9,394 bases of DNA from Opitutus sp. GAS368. GTDB lineage: Bacteria > Verrucomicrobiota > Verrucomicrobiae > Opitutales > UBA953. Each line of letters begins with the position of its first letter. The stretch's first letter is position 1. Where the stretch lies: the NCBI GenBank assembly GCA_943332745.1, contig CALQQQ010000032.1, positions 1 to 9,394 on the forward strand. The letters are read 5' to 3'. The position numbers were made by a program, and so were the translations under genes. The notes under the pieces were generated by a model. The model was not told the DNA's origin. It saw only the letters and a list, made by a program, of their open reading frames with translations, and did no database searches. Below are positions 1 through 6,272 of the stretch, one piece after another.

Positions 1-2
1 AG

Positions 3-200
3 AAGGACTTCGGAATGATCGAGCTCTGGGACGACCGCGCGATCCAGGTGGTGCAGAACCGCGGCATCTGCTTCCTGGGCACTTCCTATTTCGCCCGCCC
101 GAAGGCCCCCATCCTGCCAGATGAGGTTGCGGAACGTACCTTCATCCTCGTAGGTTCGGAACCGAAAGCCCCTGACAACGGTCCTAAGCACAGCGCATGA
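3..200 (+). CDS. C-terminal end of an unidentified protein (5' part outside the window)
   Basis: The reading frame is open from the left edge of the window (first complete codon at base 3) to a TGA at 198-200, giving the last 65 residues of a longer protein. An internal ATG at 15 could be a start, but the frame stays open upstream of it, so a truncated gene is more likely. The visible part contains IELWDDRAIQVVQNRGIC and then GTSYFARPKAP, with a hydrophilic tail rich in proline and lysine. I do not recognise the family. The stop codon overlaps the ATG of the Rrf2-type regulator by 4 bases (ATGA), so the two are probably one operon, and the lost product may be linked to what the regulator controls. 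Confidence 0.6.
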   Translation, partial: KDFGMIELWDDRAIQVVQNRGICFLGTSYFARPKAPILPDEVAERTFILVGSEPKAPDNGPKHSA

Positions 201-610
201 AAGCCTCCCTCAAACTCGAGTACTCTCTCCGCGTCCTCTCCCAGCTCGCCCGCCGCCACCGCGGCACGGCCGTGACGCGCATCGAGGAACTCGCCAGGCT
301 CGAGGACATTCCGGCTAATTACCTCGTGCAGTTGCTCAACGAACTCCGCGAAGGCGGGCTTGTCGTCTCGAAGCGCGGCAAGACTGGCGGCTACCGTCTG
401 GCAAAAGACGCCGAAGATATTTCCCTCAAGCAGGTGCTCGCGGTCGTGGAACCCGAGCTCGTCGAAACCAAGATCACGCTCAAAGGCGCGTCCGGACCTC
501 AGGTCGCGGCGCTCTGGCGCGAAGTCTCGAAGCGTTTCGACAAGTCACTCACCGGCTTCAACGTCGCCCAGCTGGCGCTGTCGGAATCGGGTACGGATTT
601 TGAGATCTGA
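197..610 (+). CDS. Rrf2 family transcriptional regulator without cluster-binding cysteines
   Basis: This 137-residue protein has the usual Rrf2 length and layout. An N-terminal winged helix-turn-helix covers about residues 1-70: LKLEYSLRVLSQLAR, then a recognition-helix stretch IPANYLVQLLNELREGGLV, then the wing RGKTGGYRLAK, the most diagnostic Rrf2 motif. A dimerisation helix follows at about 101-117. Well-known relatives (IscR, NsrR, RsrR) bind an Fe-S cluster through three cysteines between about residues 90 and 110. This protein has no cysteine at all, so it cannot sense in that way; cluster-free members such as CymR, which works with a protein partner, are the nearest functional analogy. 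Translation probably depends on the upstream gene, because the start overlaps its stop and no Shine-Dalgarno sequence is visible. The regulon cannot be read from the sequence. Confidence 0.9.
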   Translation: MKASLKLEYSLRVLSQLARRHRGTAVTRIEELARLEDIPANYLVQLLNELREGGLVVSKRGKTGGYRLAKDAEDISLKQVLAVVEPELVETKITLKGASGPQVAALWREVSKRFDKSLTGFNVAQLALSESGTDFEI

Positions 611-611
611 G

Positions 612-632
612 CGCGACGGCTTAGCCGTCGCG
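612..632 (+). terminator. Stem-loop just after the Rrf2 gene, possible terminator
   Basis: A perfect 9-base stem, CGCGACGGC (612-620) with GCCGTCGCG (624-632), closes a TTA loop one base after the TGA of the regulator gene. No T-run follows (the next bases are AGGGGACA), so it is not a classical intrinsic terminator. It may still stabilise the 3' end of the message or act as a Rho-independent variant. It resembles the hairpin at 874-892. Confidence 0.4.
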
Positions 633-683
633 AGGGGACACGCGGGCAAGGTGTCACGGTGACAAGGAGAGTGGCATCAATCA

Positions 684-709
684 GGTAGGGACGTGATTGC
701 GTCACGTCC
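684..709 (+). repeat. REP-like palindrome, copy A (GTAG head)
   Basis: The unit begins GGTAG (684-688) and continues into an 8-base perfect stem, GGACGTGA (689-696) with TCACGTCC (702-709), loop TTGCG. Its first 17 bases, GGTAGGGACGTGATTGC, match copy B at 15 of 17 positions. A GTAG or GGAG tetranucleotide followed by an imperfect palindrome is the known form of REP sequences mobilised by RAYT transposases (IS200/IS605-like Y1 family). After the stem both copies continue CCGTTCG (here 708-714). Confidence 0.65.
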
Positions 710-720
710 GTTCGCGGACG
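705..720 (+). repeat. TTCG-loop hairpin overlapping REP copy A
   Basis: CGTCCG (705-710), loop TTCG (711-714), CGGACG (715-720) make a perfect 6-base stem with a UUCG-type tetraloop, usually very stable in RNA. Its left arm uses bases 705-709, which also belong to the right arm of the copy A stem, so the two folds exclude each other in a single strand. Confidence 0.5.
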
Positions 721-780
721 GACATCGGTCTTCATCGCGCTCAGCTAAGACCCGACGACTCCCCGCCTGCGGTCACGAAC

Positions 781-807
781 GGCGGCGATAGCAATCACCG
801 CCCTACC
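781..807 (-). repeat. REP-like palindrome, copy B (inverted to copy A)
   Basis: On the minus strand the unit reads GGTAG (807-803) followed by GGCGGTGATTGC and the closing arm ATCGCCGCC. The stem is nine positions long with one mismatch (781-789 against 794-802), loop AGCA on the plus strand. The stem sequence differs from copy A while the pairing is largely kept. The GTAG heads of A and B lie on the outer ends, with 71 bases between the two palindromes, the geometry of a REPIN doublet; head to head the pair spans 124 bases. Confidence 0.65.
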
Positions 808-873
808 CCCACCCGGAGGGTTGCGTCTCTCTGCCTTTACTTCGCAGCATGCCAGCGTGCCAGCTGTTCCCCC

Positions 874-892
874 GCGCGACCTTCGGTCGCGC
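874..892 (-). terminator. Stem-loop directly after the PVC dehydrogenase gene, possible terminator
   Basis: GCGCGACC (874-881) pairs perfectly with GGTCGCGC (885-892) around a three-base loop, directly after the minus-strand TAA at 895-893. Downstream on the minus strand comes GGGGGAACA, not a T-run, so intrinsic termination is uncertain. It shares the opening GCGCGAC and the G-rich trailing bases with the hairpin after the Rrf2 gene. Confidence 0.45.
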
Positions 893-3433
893 TTACTTCT
901 TCTGGAGCTCCGACTCGGTCCACGCGTCATTCCGTCCCTTGGTGTCGGCGCGGACCTTCTTCACGAGGTCGAGGGATACCGGATCGGCTTCGTGGTCCCA
1001 CTCACGACGGATATACGTGAGCACGCCGGCGATCTGCTCGTCGGTCAGGAACCCGGCGGCGGGCATATCGTAGCTGTAGCTGACACCCTTCACTTTGATC
1101 GGACCGCGCAGGCCGTGCATGACCACCTTGACGATACGCTCGGGATCGCCGGTCACCCATTCGGACCCGGCTAGCGGCGGCGCGAGGCCATCGAGGCCCT
1201 TCCCGGTCGTCTGGTGGCACGCGGCGCACAAGCCCGCGAAGGTCTGCTTGCCGGAGTCGTAAAGCGTCTGCTCCTCGTTCGTGAGGAGGCGCATCGCGGA
1301 GATCGTCACGCCAGGCTTACCGGGCCAGACCACGGTGCTACGGAACCAACCGAGCACCTTGGCCATGGCGGCGTCCTTGCTCTGGCCGAGCTTGGCGAGG
1401 GCCGAGGATTCGCCGAAGAGCTTCACGGGACGCTTGGCGGTGACGGTCGGGTGCGTGGTAAGCGAGCTGAGCAACGCGAGCTGCTGCGGCTTCGACGGTA
1501 GCGCGGCGATGATCTCCAAGGCCTTCTCGACCCGCTCGGCCTTGCGTTCGGCGAAGACGCCGCGGAGCAATGCCGCGGGCAAGGACTTGGAGTAGGCGGT
1601 CGGCTCCTTGAGCACGGCGGCGAAGAGTTCGAGTTCGCGGCCGGCGAGACCGCTGATGAGGCCGTCCTGGATGGCGATGTGTTCCGCGGCGCGGTGCGCC
1701 AACGCGGCGGCGGCGAGGTCGACGGCGAGTTCCTTGGCCTCGCCCATGCTGAGCACGAGCTGCAACTGGACTTCGGGCACGGCCTCGGTCCCGGCCAGCG
1801 CGGTCCAGCGGGCGATCACTTCGGCTCGATGCGCCCCGCCCACGAGGCCTTCCGAGACACGTAAGGCGGCGGCGCGCACGCGCGGATCGGCGTCGGCCAG
1901 ACCGGCGGACACGAGAGCCCAATCAGCCGACTTGAGGCCGTGCTGCGTCCAGAGCGCATGCACCCGACCCATGGGCACCTTGGTCTCGCGGCCGAAAGCC
2001 GTCAGCGCGGCGGTAAGCGTCCGGTCACCCGTCTCGACGAGCAAGCGCTGGGCGTTCTCGCGGCGCCATTCGTTGCCGCTGGCGAGTTCAGGAATCAGCT
2101 CAGCCGGCTTCAAGCCCGCCAATCCGGCGAGTTTGGTGGTCTTATGGCCTTCCGGCACCACGCGCCAGATGCGTCCGAGGTGAAGCGGGGTGATCAGACC
2201 GCGATCTTCGGCCTGCTTGCGGAGGTAAGAGGTGAGCGAGATACGGTGCTGGATCACGCCGTGATGCATGTCCACGAGGTAGAGGGCGCCTTCGGGCCCC
2301 GTGAGCGCGTTGACAGGTCGGAAGCGCTCGTCGGTCGAGGTCACGAACTCCTGCTCTTTATAATACGACGTGCCGTTGACCAAGCCCTTGTCAGGGGTGA
2401 GCACCAGGCGCTTCACGAGATTGCCGGCCGGCTCGCAGATGAACGCGTTGCCATAGGCGTCGGCCGGGAAGAGGTCCGATCGGTAGATCCACGGCCCGCA
2501 GGCGGCGGTGCATTCCTTGAGCTTGTTGTCGCGGAGCATCTCCGCGCGGTAGCCGCGGTTGATGCCCGGGTTGACGCGGGCGGGCCAGACGAACTGGTCC
2601 CCCGCGGCCTTCGTGTTGAGACCTGTGGTGCGGCCGAGGGCGGGATTACGCTGCAGGTAGCCCGAGTTCACCACGTCGACGCGCAGGAGGTCGCTGTTGT
2701 TGTTGGAATACAGGCGACCGTAGTCGTCCTGCGAAAGCCCCCACTGTCCGCGGAAGTTGCTCACGTCGCGAACCCACTTGCCATCGGCGAACTTGAAGCG
2801 CGCCGTGTAGGCGCCGACGTAGAGCCAGCCGTCATGACCCCAGAGGAGGCCGTTCGGGGCGCGCTCGGGGTTGGCGAGCTGCGGACGGGACGGATCGACG
2901 CGCACGCCGAAGTCCGTGGCGACCTCGGTCTTTTCGTCCGCCTTGCCGTCGCCGTCGGTGTCGCGGCAGAACCAGAGGTGCGGCGGTGCGCCGACGAGGG
3001 CGCCGTCGCGGTGGAGCACCAGGGCGCGAGGTAATATAATATTATCAAGGAACACCGTCCGCTTGTCCATGCGGCCGTCGCCGTCGGTGTCTTCCAGCAC
3101 GACCACCGAGCCCTTCGGCTGGTCTTCCGTCGTGCCGTCGAAGTTTTCCATGTAGCCCGTCATCTCCACCACCCAGAGGCGGCCGTCGGGGGCGAACTGC
3201 AGCACCGTCGGGTTGCGGACCAGCGGGGCTTCGGCGACCAGCTCGATGCGGTAGCCCGGGGCGACCTTGAAGCGGCGGAGCGCTTCCTCGGCCGTGAACT
3301 CCGGCGAAGGCGGGATCAGCTTCGCCGGCACGATCGGGCGCTGCGGCTCGCCGGCCTTGTCGCCGATCTGCGCGCACGCGGCCGCCGCCAGGCAAAGGCC
3401 GGCCAGAGTCAGGACGCGTCGGGGCATACGCAT
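893..3433 (-). CDS. PVC-type membrane-bound dehydrogenase with helical repeats and C-terminal cytochrome c
   Basis: I place the start at the ATG at 3433 (846 residues). The frame also opens at a TTG at 3469, but MRMPRR followed by a hydrophobic stretch is a good export signal beginning exactly here; ATG 3427 is also possible. The signal ends LAAAAC, a likely lipobox with Cys20. Residues about 45-430 form a beta-propeller of the PVC superfamily dehydrogenase type, with two DTDGDG calcium-like loops (about 115-123 and 158-166), the typical FPADAYGNAFICEPAGNLV segment (about 322-342) and RIWRVVPEG near its end. Residues about 435-690 look like HEAT-type helical repeats. The C-terminus is a class I cytochrome c: CAACH at 736-740 binds haem, and the Met of YDMPAAGF is the probable distal ligand. 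The likely role is oxidation of an unknown substrate outside the cytoplasm with electrons passed to the haem. No substrate can be named. Confidence 0.9.
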   Translation of the reverse strand: MRMPRRVLTLAGLCLAAAACAQIGDKAGEPQRPIVPAKLIPPSPEFTAEEALRRFKVAPGYRIELVAEAPLVRNPTVLQFAPDGRLWVVEMTGYMENFDGTTEDQPKGSVVVLEDTDGDGRMDKRTVFLDNIILPRALVLHRDGALVGAPPHLWFCRDTDGDGKADEKTEVATDFGVRVDPSRPQLANPERAPNGLLWGHDGWLYVGAYTARFKFADGKWVRDVSNFRGQWGLSQDDYGRLYSNNNSDLLRVDVVNSGYLQRNPALGRTTGLNTKAAGDQFVWPARVNPGINRGYRAEMLRDNKLKECTAACGPWIYRSDLFPADAYGNAFICEPAGNLVKRLVLTPDKGLVNGTSYYKEQEFVTSTDERFRPVNALTGPEGALYLVDMHHGVIQHRISLTSYLRKQAEDRGLITPLHLGRIWRVVPEGHKTTKLAGLAGLKPAELIPELASGNEWRRENAQRLLVETGDRTLTAALTAFGRETKVPMGRVHALWTQHGLKSADWALVSAGLADADPRVRAAALRVSEGLVGGAHRAEVIARWTALAGTEAVPEVQLQLVLSMGEAKELAVDLAAAALAHRAAEHIAIQDGLISGLAGRELELFAAVLKEPTAYSKSLPAALLRGVFAERKAERVEKALEIIAALPSKPQQLALLSSLTTHPTVTAKRPVKLFGESSALAKLGQSKDAAMAKVLGWFRSTVVWPGKPGVTISAMRLLTNEEQTLYDSGKQTFAGLCAACHQTTGKGLDGLAPPLAGSEWVTGDPERIVKVVMHGLRGPIKVKGVSYSYDMPAAGFLTDEQIAGVLTYIRREWDHEADPVSLDLVKKVRADTKGRNDAWTESELQKK

Positions 3434-3439
3434 AAGGAC

Positions 3440-3469
3440 AATATGAATGCCCCGAGGTTGCAGGGTCAA
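3440..3469 (-). promoter_or_regulatory. Candidate promoter of the PVC dehydrogenase gene
   Basis: On the minus strand TTGACC (3469-3464, five of six matches to the sigma-70 -35 box) is followed after 18 bases by CATATT (3445-3440, four of six to the -10 box). Transcription would start about 6-7 bases further on, almost at the ATG at 3433, implying a leaderless or very short-leader message. This fits the lack of a Shine-Dalgarno sequence and argues that the TTG at 3469 is promoter, not start codon. It is a by-eye match only. Confidence 0.35.
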
Positions 3470-3547
3470 CTAAGCGAAGCTCTTTCGGGGCGGATTAAAA
3501 GCCCGATGCCAGCCATAAATCATGAGGAGGGTTCCCGCATCGGCGGT

Positions 3548-3559
3548 GAAGACGTCTTC
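3548..3559. promoter_or_regulatory. 12-base perfect palindrome, possible operator
   Basis: GAAGACGTCTTC is its own reverse complement and lies in the divergent gap, 66 bases upstream of the hydrolase ATG and 114 bases upstream of the dehydrogenase ATG. A dimeric repressor or activator could bind it, but no second copy is seen in the gap and no known regulator consensus is recognised. Confidence 0.3.
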
Positions 3560-3624
3560 TCATCACAAGAACCTTAGACTCCGAGGATTGTTTAAAGTCC
3601 AGATGGATTACGCTGAAGCGTGCC

Positions 3625-6261
3625 ATGTGCACACCTCTTCAGCGGACCATCGCGTTAAGCATACTCATTCTGCTACTCTCCCCTCAGCCAGGCATAGCTG
3701 CCTCTAAGACGGGGCTTCCGGCCGGGAAGCCTGCGCTTGTTGATTCGGATGCAGACGGACTGGACGACGAGCTCGAGGCTGAGCTGGGGACCGATCCCTA
3801 TGCGGCCGACACGGATGGGGACGGATTTGACGACATGGCGGAACTGCTCGCGGGCTCCGACCCCAATGACCTTAAAGATTACCCGATCGGCAATAGTGTA
3901 ACCGTGGCAGGCCAAGCCGCCGGCAAAGTCCCCACGCAGCAAAAATACCTACCACTTCCCTCTCTATACGTAAAATCGAGTGGCCCCACCGGAATCCAGA
4001 CAGGCCGAGATGAACCCTTCCAATCTGTCATATATTATGCCCCACCCAGCGCGCCAGAACACTTGGCCGCCGACTTATCGGGTGTGAATTTCAAAGCGGG
4101 CTCCTACGTTCTCACCTGGCAACACCGAACGGCCGTTAATACGAATGGCCTACTTCAGACTTACACCGTCACGATCAAGCTGGAGGGAGGCAGGACCATC
4201 TTAGTCCGGAAAACACCCTACGCCGTTGGACCAACTTGGAAGAAATTCGGTCTTAGTTTCGACCTCCATAAGTCTGACGAAGGCTTACCTCTAAGGATCC
4301 ATATCCTTCCTGACCGAAGCGAGCGGGAACATTATGTAGCGCTCCAAGTCTGCGTCCTTAAGGCGGGACTGGAAGTCGACGCCGACCGAGATGGCGCCAT
4401 CGCACCAGAAGAACGCCCGGCCGTCGGCAAGCCTTTCCGGTTCTGGATCAATGATGATCACGACGAAGGCGAGTGCCAGGAGCGCGCGGATCAACCTGGT
4501 CAGGCCAAGGGAACCGCAGATACCGATCGGCCAGGGGTAAATGGCCTGCGTGACCTCGTGGACTTCTTCGCGGTCAACTTGAACATTCGTCCTCTGGCAA
4601 AGCTCTTCAAGCCAAGCGAAGGTTATCGTTATTATCTTCGCAACGAAACCGCCGCCCTGCAGGCGGCGGAAACTTGCCTAGACGCTCTCGCTGTAGACTC
4701 GATCCATCGCGACCCGGATATCATGTCGTTCACGATTGATGGAATCCGCCCGCTGGCAGACGCCATCGTCAGCCTGCCCGATGCTCGTGGGCGAATCGAG
4801 GTATCGCCGAGCTTCATTGAGCGTATCGCCAAGATCAACCAAGGCGTTGTCCTAATCGAAGCCAGTAAAGGGACCAATAAGCCTCTCTTCCTTGAGATTG
4901 AAGATAGCGGCAAGGTAGTGACATCTCTTGAGCTACCCTTGGCCATCGGACCGGTCGAAACGATGTACCGCCATGTCAGCCTTAACCATGGAGCTAAAGA
5001 CTTCACGGGGCGGCCAGTCGCTCCTCGTAAAGCCGGTCGCCAGACGGACATTATCGAACCCCCTGGCCTACCAGACGCGGAAACCAATGGGCGGTGGTTC
5101 GTGCTACTCCATGGTTATAACGTCGACGCCGAAAGCGCTCGCGGCTGGCACGCCGAAACCTTCAAGCGTCTCTACGTCCTAGGGGGCCAAGCCCGCTTCG
5201 TCGGCGTCACCTGGAACGGCGACACCGGCTTGGATTATCATAAGGGCGTGTTTCATGCGTTTCAAAGCGGCGACCAGTTATCGCGGAGCCTTGGGTTCCT
5301 CGATCAAGCAAGGACCGTCGTGGCCGCCCATAGCCTTGGTAATATTGTGGCCTGTCAGGCCATCCAAGCAGGGTTCACCCCGGCTCGCTATTTCATGCTC
5401 AACGCGGCGCTGCCGACGGAAGCCATTACCGGCTTTACAGGCGACGAGACCCAACTGACCCAGATGACCGAAAGGGAGTGGCAAGGCTACCCGCGACGTC
5501 TGTTCGCCTCCGATTGGCACAAGATCTTCGCGGCGTCTGACCGACGCAGTAACTATGCTTGGACCAATTGTTTCAGCCGTGTCCGCACGGCCACGACTCT
5601 GACTAACTTCTACTCCCCGGGAGAGGATATCACCATCTGCCCGGTCGCGATTGATTCCGCCTCGATTCTTTCCACCTTATGGTCTGGCCGCACTCTTGAT
5701 TACGGAGCCTGGAAGACCCAGGAAATGCTCAAGGGAGTCGGCTGGAATAGATCACTAGCCACCGTGGCGATGGAGCGAAGCCAAGGCGGCTGGGGATTCA
5801 ATGGAGCGTGGCGCGGACGATACGTCCAAAGAGCCGGCTCCGGCCGGGGCAATGGTTACTATGAACGAGTGACTCCACTAGCCGCAGGGCGAATCGGAAA
5901 CTCGCAACTAATCGCCAATCCATTCTTTCGTCCCTTCACGGAGGACTGGCTACACTCGACCCGGCGGCCTCGCGTCTCTCCCATGATCGACGATAGCTTA
6001 GTGCGCTATGACCTGCTGGCCCGAGGCATTCCCGCCGTCACCTTCGCCGCAGGCGCCGTGCCGCTCTCCAATCCACTGACGAAGAATATAATGGGCGATA
6101 TTCACCAGGACATAAATCTGGAGACTAAAGGTCGAGTTCCCAAAAATCGTTGGCCCGGCGCCGGACACAAGGCCGACAACTCAGGCCACTGGCTGCACAG
6201 CGACTATAAGAACGTCGCCCTACCCTTCGTCTTCCCGCTCTTCGAGCGCATGATCAAGTAA
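3625..6261 (+). CDS. Exported calcium-motif alpha/beta hydrolase (lipase/esterase-like)
   Basis: This 878-residue protein starts with a signal peptide (hydrophobic core TIALSILILLLS, probable cleavage after GIAA, about residue 26). Next come two thrombospondin type 3-like calcium loops: D40-S-D-A-D-G-L-D-D and D62-T-D-G-D-G-F-D-D. A region of unknown fold (about 90-480) contains a third calcium-like loop, D252-A-D-R-D-G, and then NGLRDLVDFFAVNL. The hydrolase domain starts near residue 490: oxyanion-type LLHGYN (H496-G497), nucleophile elbow AHSLGN with Ser570, then NFYSPGEDI with D668 as likely acid, and H858 in WLHSDYKNVA as likely base (H855 is an alternative). The family is esterase/lipase or PGAP1-like; the substrate is unknown. 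The next gene follows after 11 bases, so they are probably co-transcribed. GC content is visibly below that of the flanking genes. Initiation at ATG 3625 has no clear Shine-Dalgarno sequence. Confidence 0.82.
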   Translation: MCTPLQRTIALSILILLLSPQPGIAASKTGLPAGKPALVDSDADGLDDELEAELGTDPYAADTDGDGFDDMAELLAGSDPNDLKDYPIGNSVTVAGQAAGKVPTQQKYLPLPSLYVKSSGPTGIQTGRDEPFQSVIYYAPPSAPEHLAADLSGVNFKAGSYVLTWQHRTAVNTNGLLQTYTVTIKLEGGRTILVRKTPYAVGPTWKKFGLSFDLHKSDEGLPLRIHILPDRSEREHYVALQVCVLKAGLEVDADRDGAIAPEERPAVGKPFRFWINDDHDEGECQERADQPGQAKGTADTDRPGVNGLRDLVDFFAVNLNIRPLAKLFKPSEGYRYYLRNETAALQAAETCLDALAVDSIHRDPDIMSFTIDGIRPLADAIVSLPDARGRIEVSPSFIERIAKINQGVVLIEASKGTNKPLFLEIEDSGKVVTSLELPLAIGPVETMYRHVSLNHGAKDFTGRPVAPRKAGRQTDIIEPPGLPDAETNGRWFVLLHGYNVDAESARGWHAETFKRLYVLGGQARFVGVTWNGDTGLDYHKGVFHAFQSGDQLSRSLGFLDQARTVVAAHSLGNIVACQAIQAGFTPARYFMLNAALPTEAITGFTGDETQLTQMTEREWQGYPRRLFASDWHKIFAASDRRSNYAWTNCFSRVRTATTLTNFYSPGEDITICPVAIDSASILSTLWSGRTLDYGAWKTQEMLKGVGWNRSLATVAMERSQGGWGFNGAWRGRYVQRAGSGRGNGYYERVTPLAAGRIGNSQLIANPFFRPFTEDWLHSTRRPRVSPMIDDSLVRYDLLARGIPAVTFAAGAVPLSNPLTKNIMGDIHQDINLETKGRVPKNRWPGAGHKADNSGHWLHSDYKNVALPFVFPLFERMIK

Positions 6262-6272
6262 TCCAAACTCCC

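Larger units (their letters stand above)
611..892. repeat. Gene-free composite palindromic element between converging genes
   Basis: This 282-base interval contains no credible gene and is filled with inverted repeats, nested roughly symmetrically. The outermost are hairpins at 612-632 and 874-892. Read inwards from each end, both start GCGCGAC immediately after the A of a stop codon, form a perfect stem, and run into CGAGGGGACA (left) or CGGGGGAACA (right). Inside lie a short hairpin at 652-664 (TGTCA, loop CGG, TGACA) and the inverted pair of GTAG-headed palindromes at 684-709 and 781-807. A UUCG-type hairpin at 705-720 overlaps the first of these. The arrangement suggests an inserted or amplified non-coding repeat element rather than an ordinary terminator region. 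The grouping into one element is my inference; the palindromes themselves are plain in the sequence. Confidence 0.55.
3434..3624. other. Divergent intergenic region
   Basis: These 191 bases separate the dehydrogenase gene (leftward) from the hydrolase gene (rightward) and should hold both promoters. I see a candidate leftward promoter at 3469-3440 and a perfect 12-base palindrome at 3548-3559. I found no convincing rightward -35/-10 pair; AT-rich spots at 3496-3501 and 3590-3596 are the only candidates. A 61-codon frame from 3522 runs through here into the next gene and shows no sign of being coding. Confidence 0.5.

Noticed and set aside
611..892. CRISPR array or tRNA gene in the palindrome-rich gap
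   Set aside because: There are only two related units, in opposite orientation and of unequal sequence, with no regular spacers; no cloverleaf or TTC-loop/anticodon pattern of a tRNA could be built.
612..892. Classical Rho-independent terminators at the two outer hairpins
   Set aside because: Both stems are strong but neither is followed by a T-run in its direction of transcription, so I list them only as possible terminators at low confidence.
697..1174. Open frames on either strand crossing the palindromic interval (for example 697-1020 and 821-1174)
   Set aside because: They read through hairpins and into the antisense of the cytochrome c domain; products are Arg/Pro/Ser-rich with no motifs.
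1940..3034. Long plus-strand open frame (364 codons) opposite the PVC dehydrogenase gene
   Set aside because: It lies wholly antisense to a gene with clear domains and is explained by high GC suppressing stop codons; its translation shows no recognisable motif or export signal.
3522..3707. Small 61-codon frame starting in the divergent gap
   Set aside because: It runs out of frame into the signal peptide region of the hydrolase gene, has no family resemblance, and its start has no supporting context beyond an ATG.
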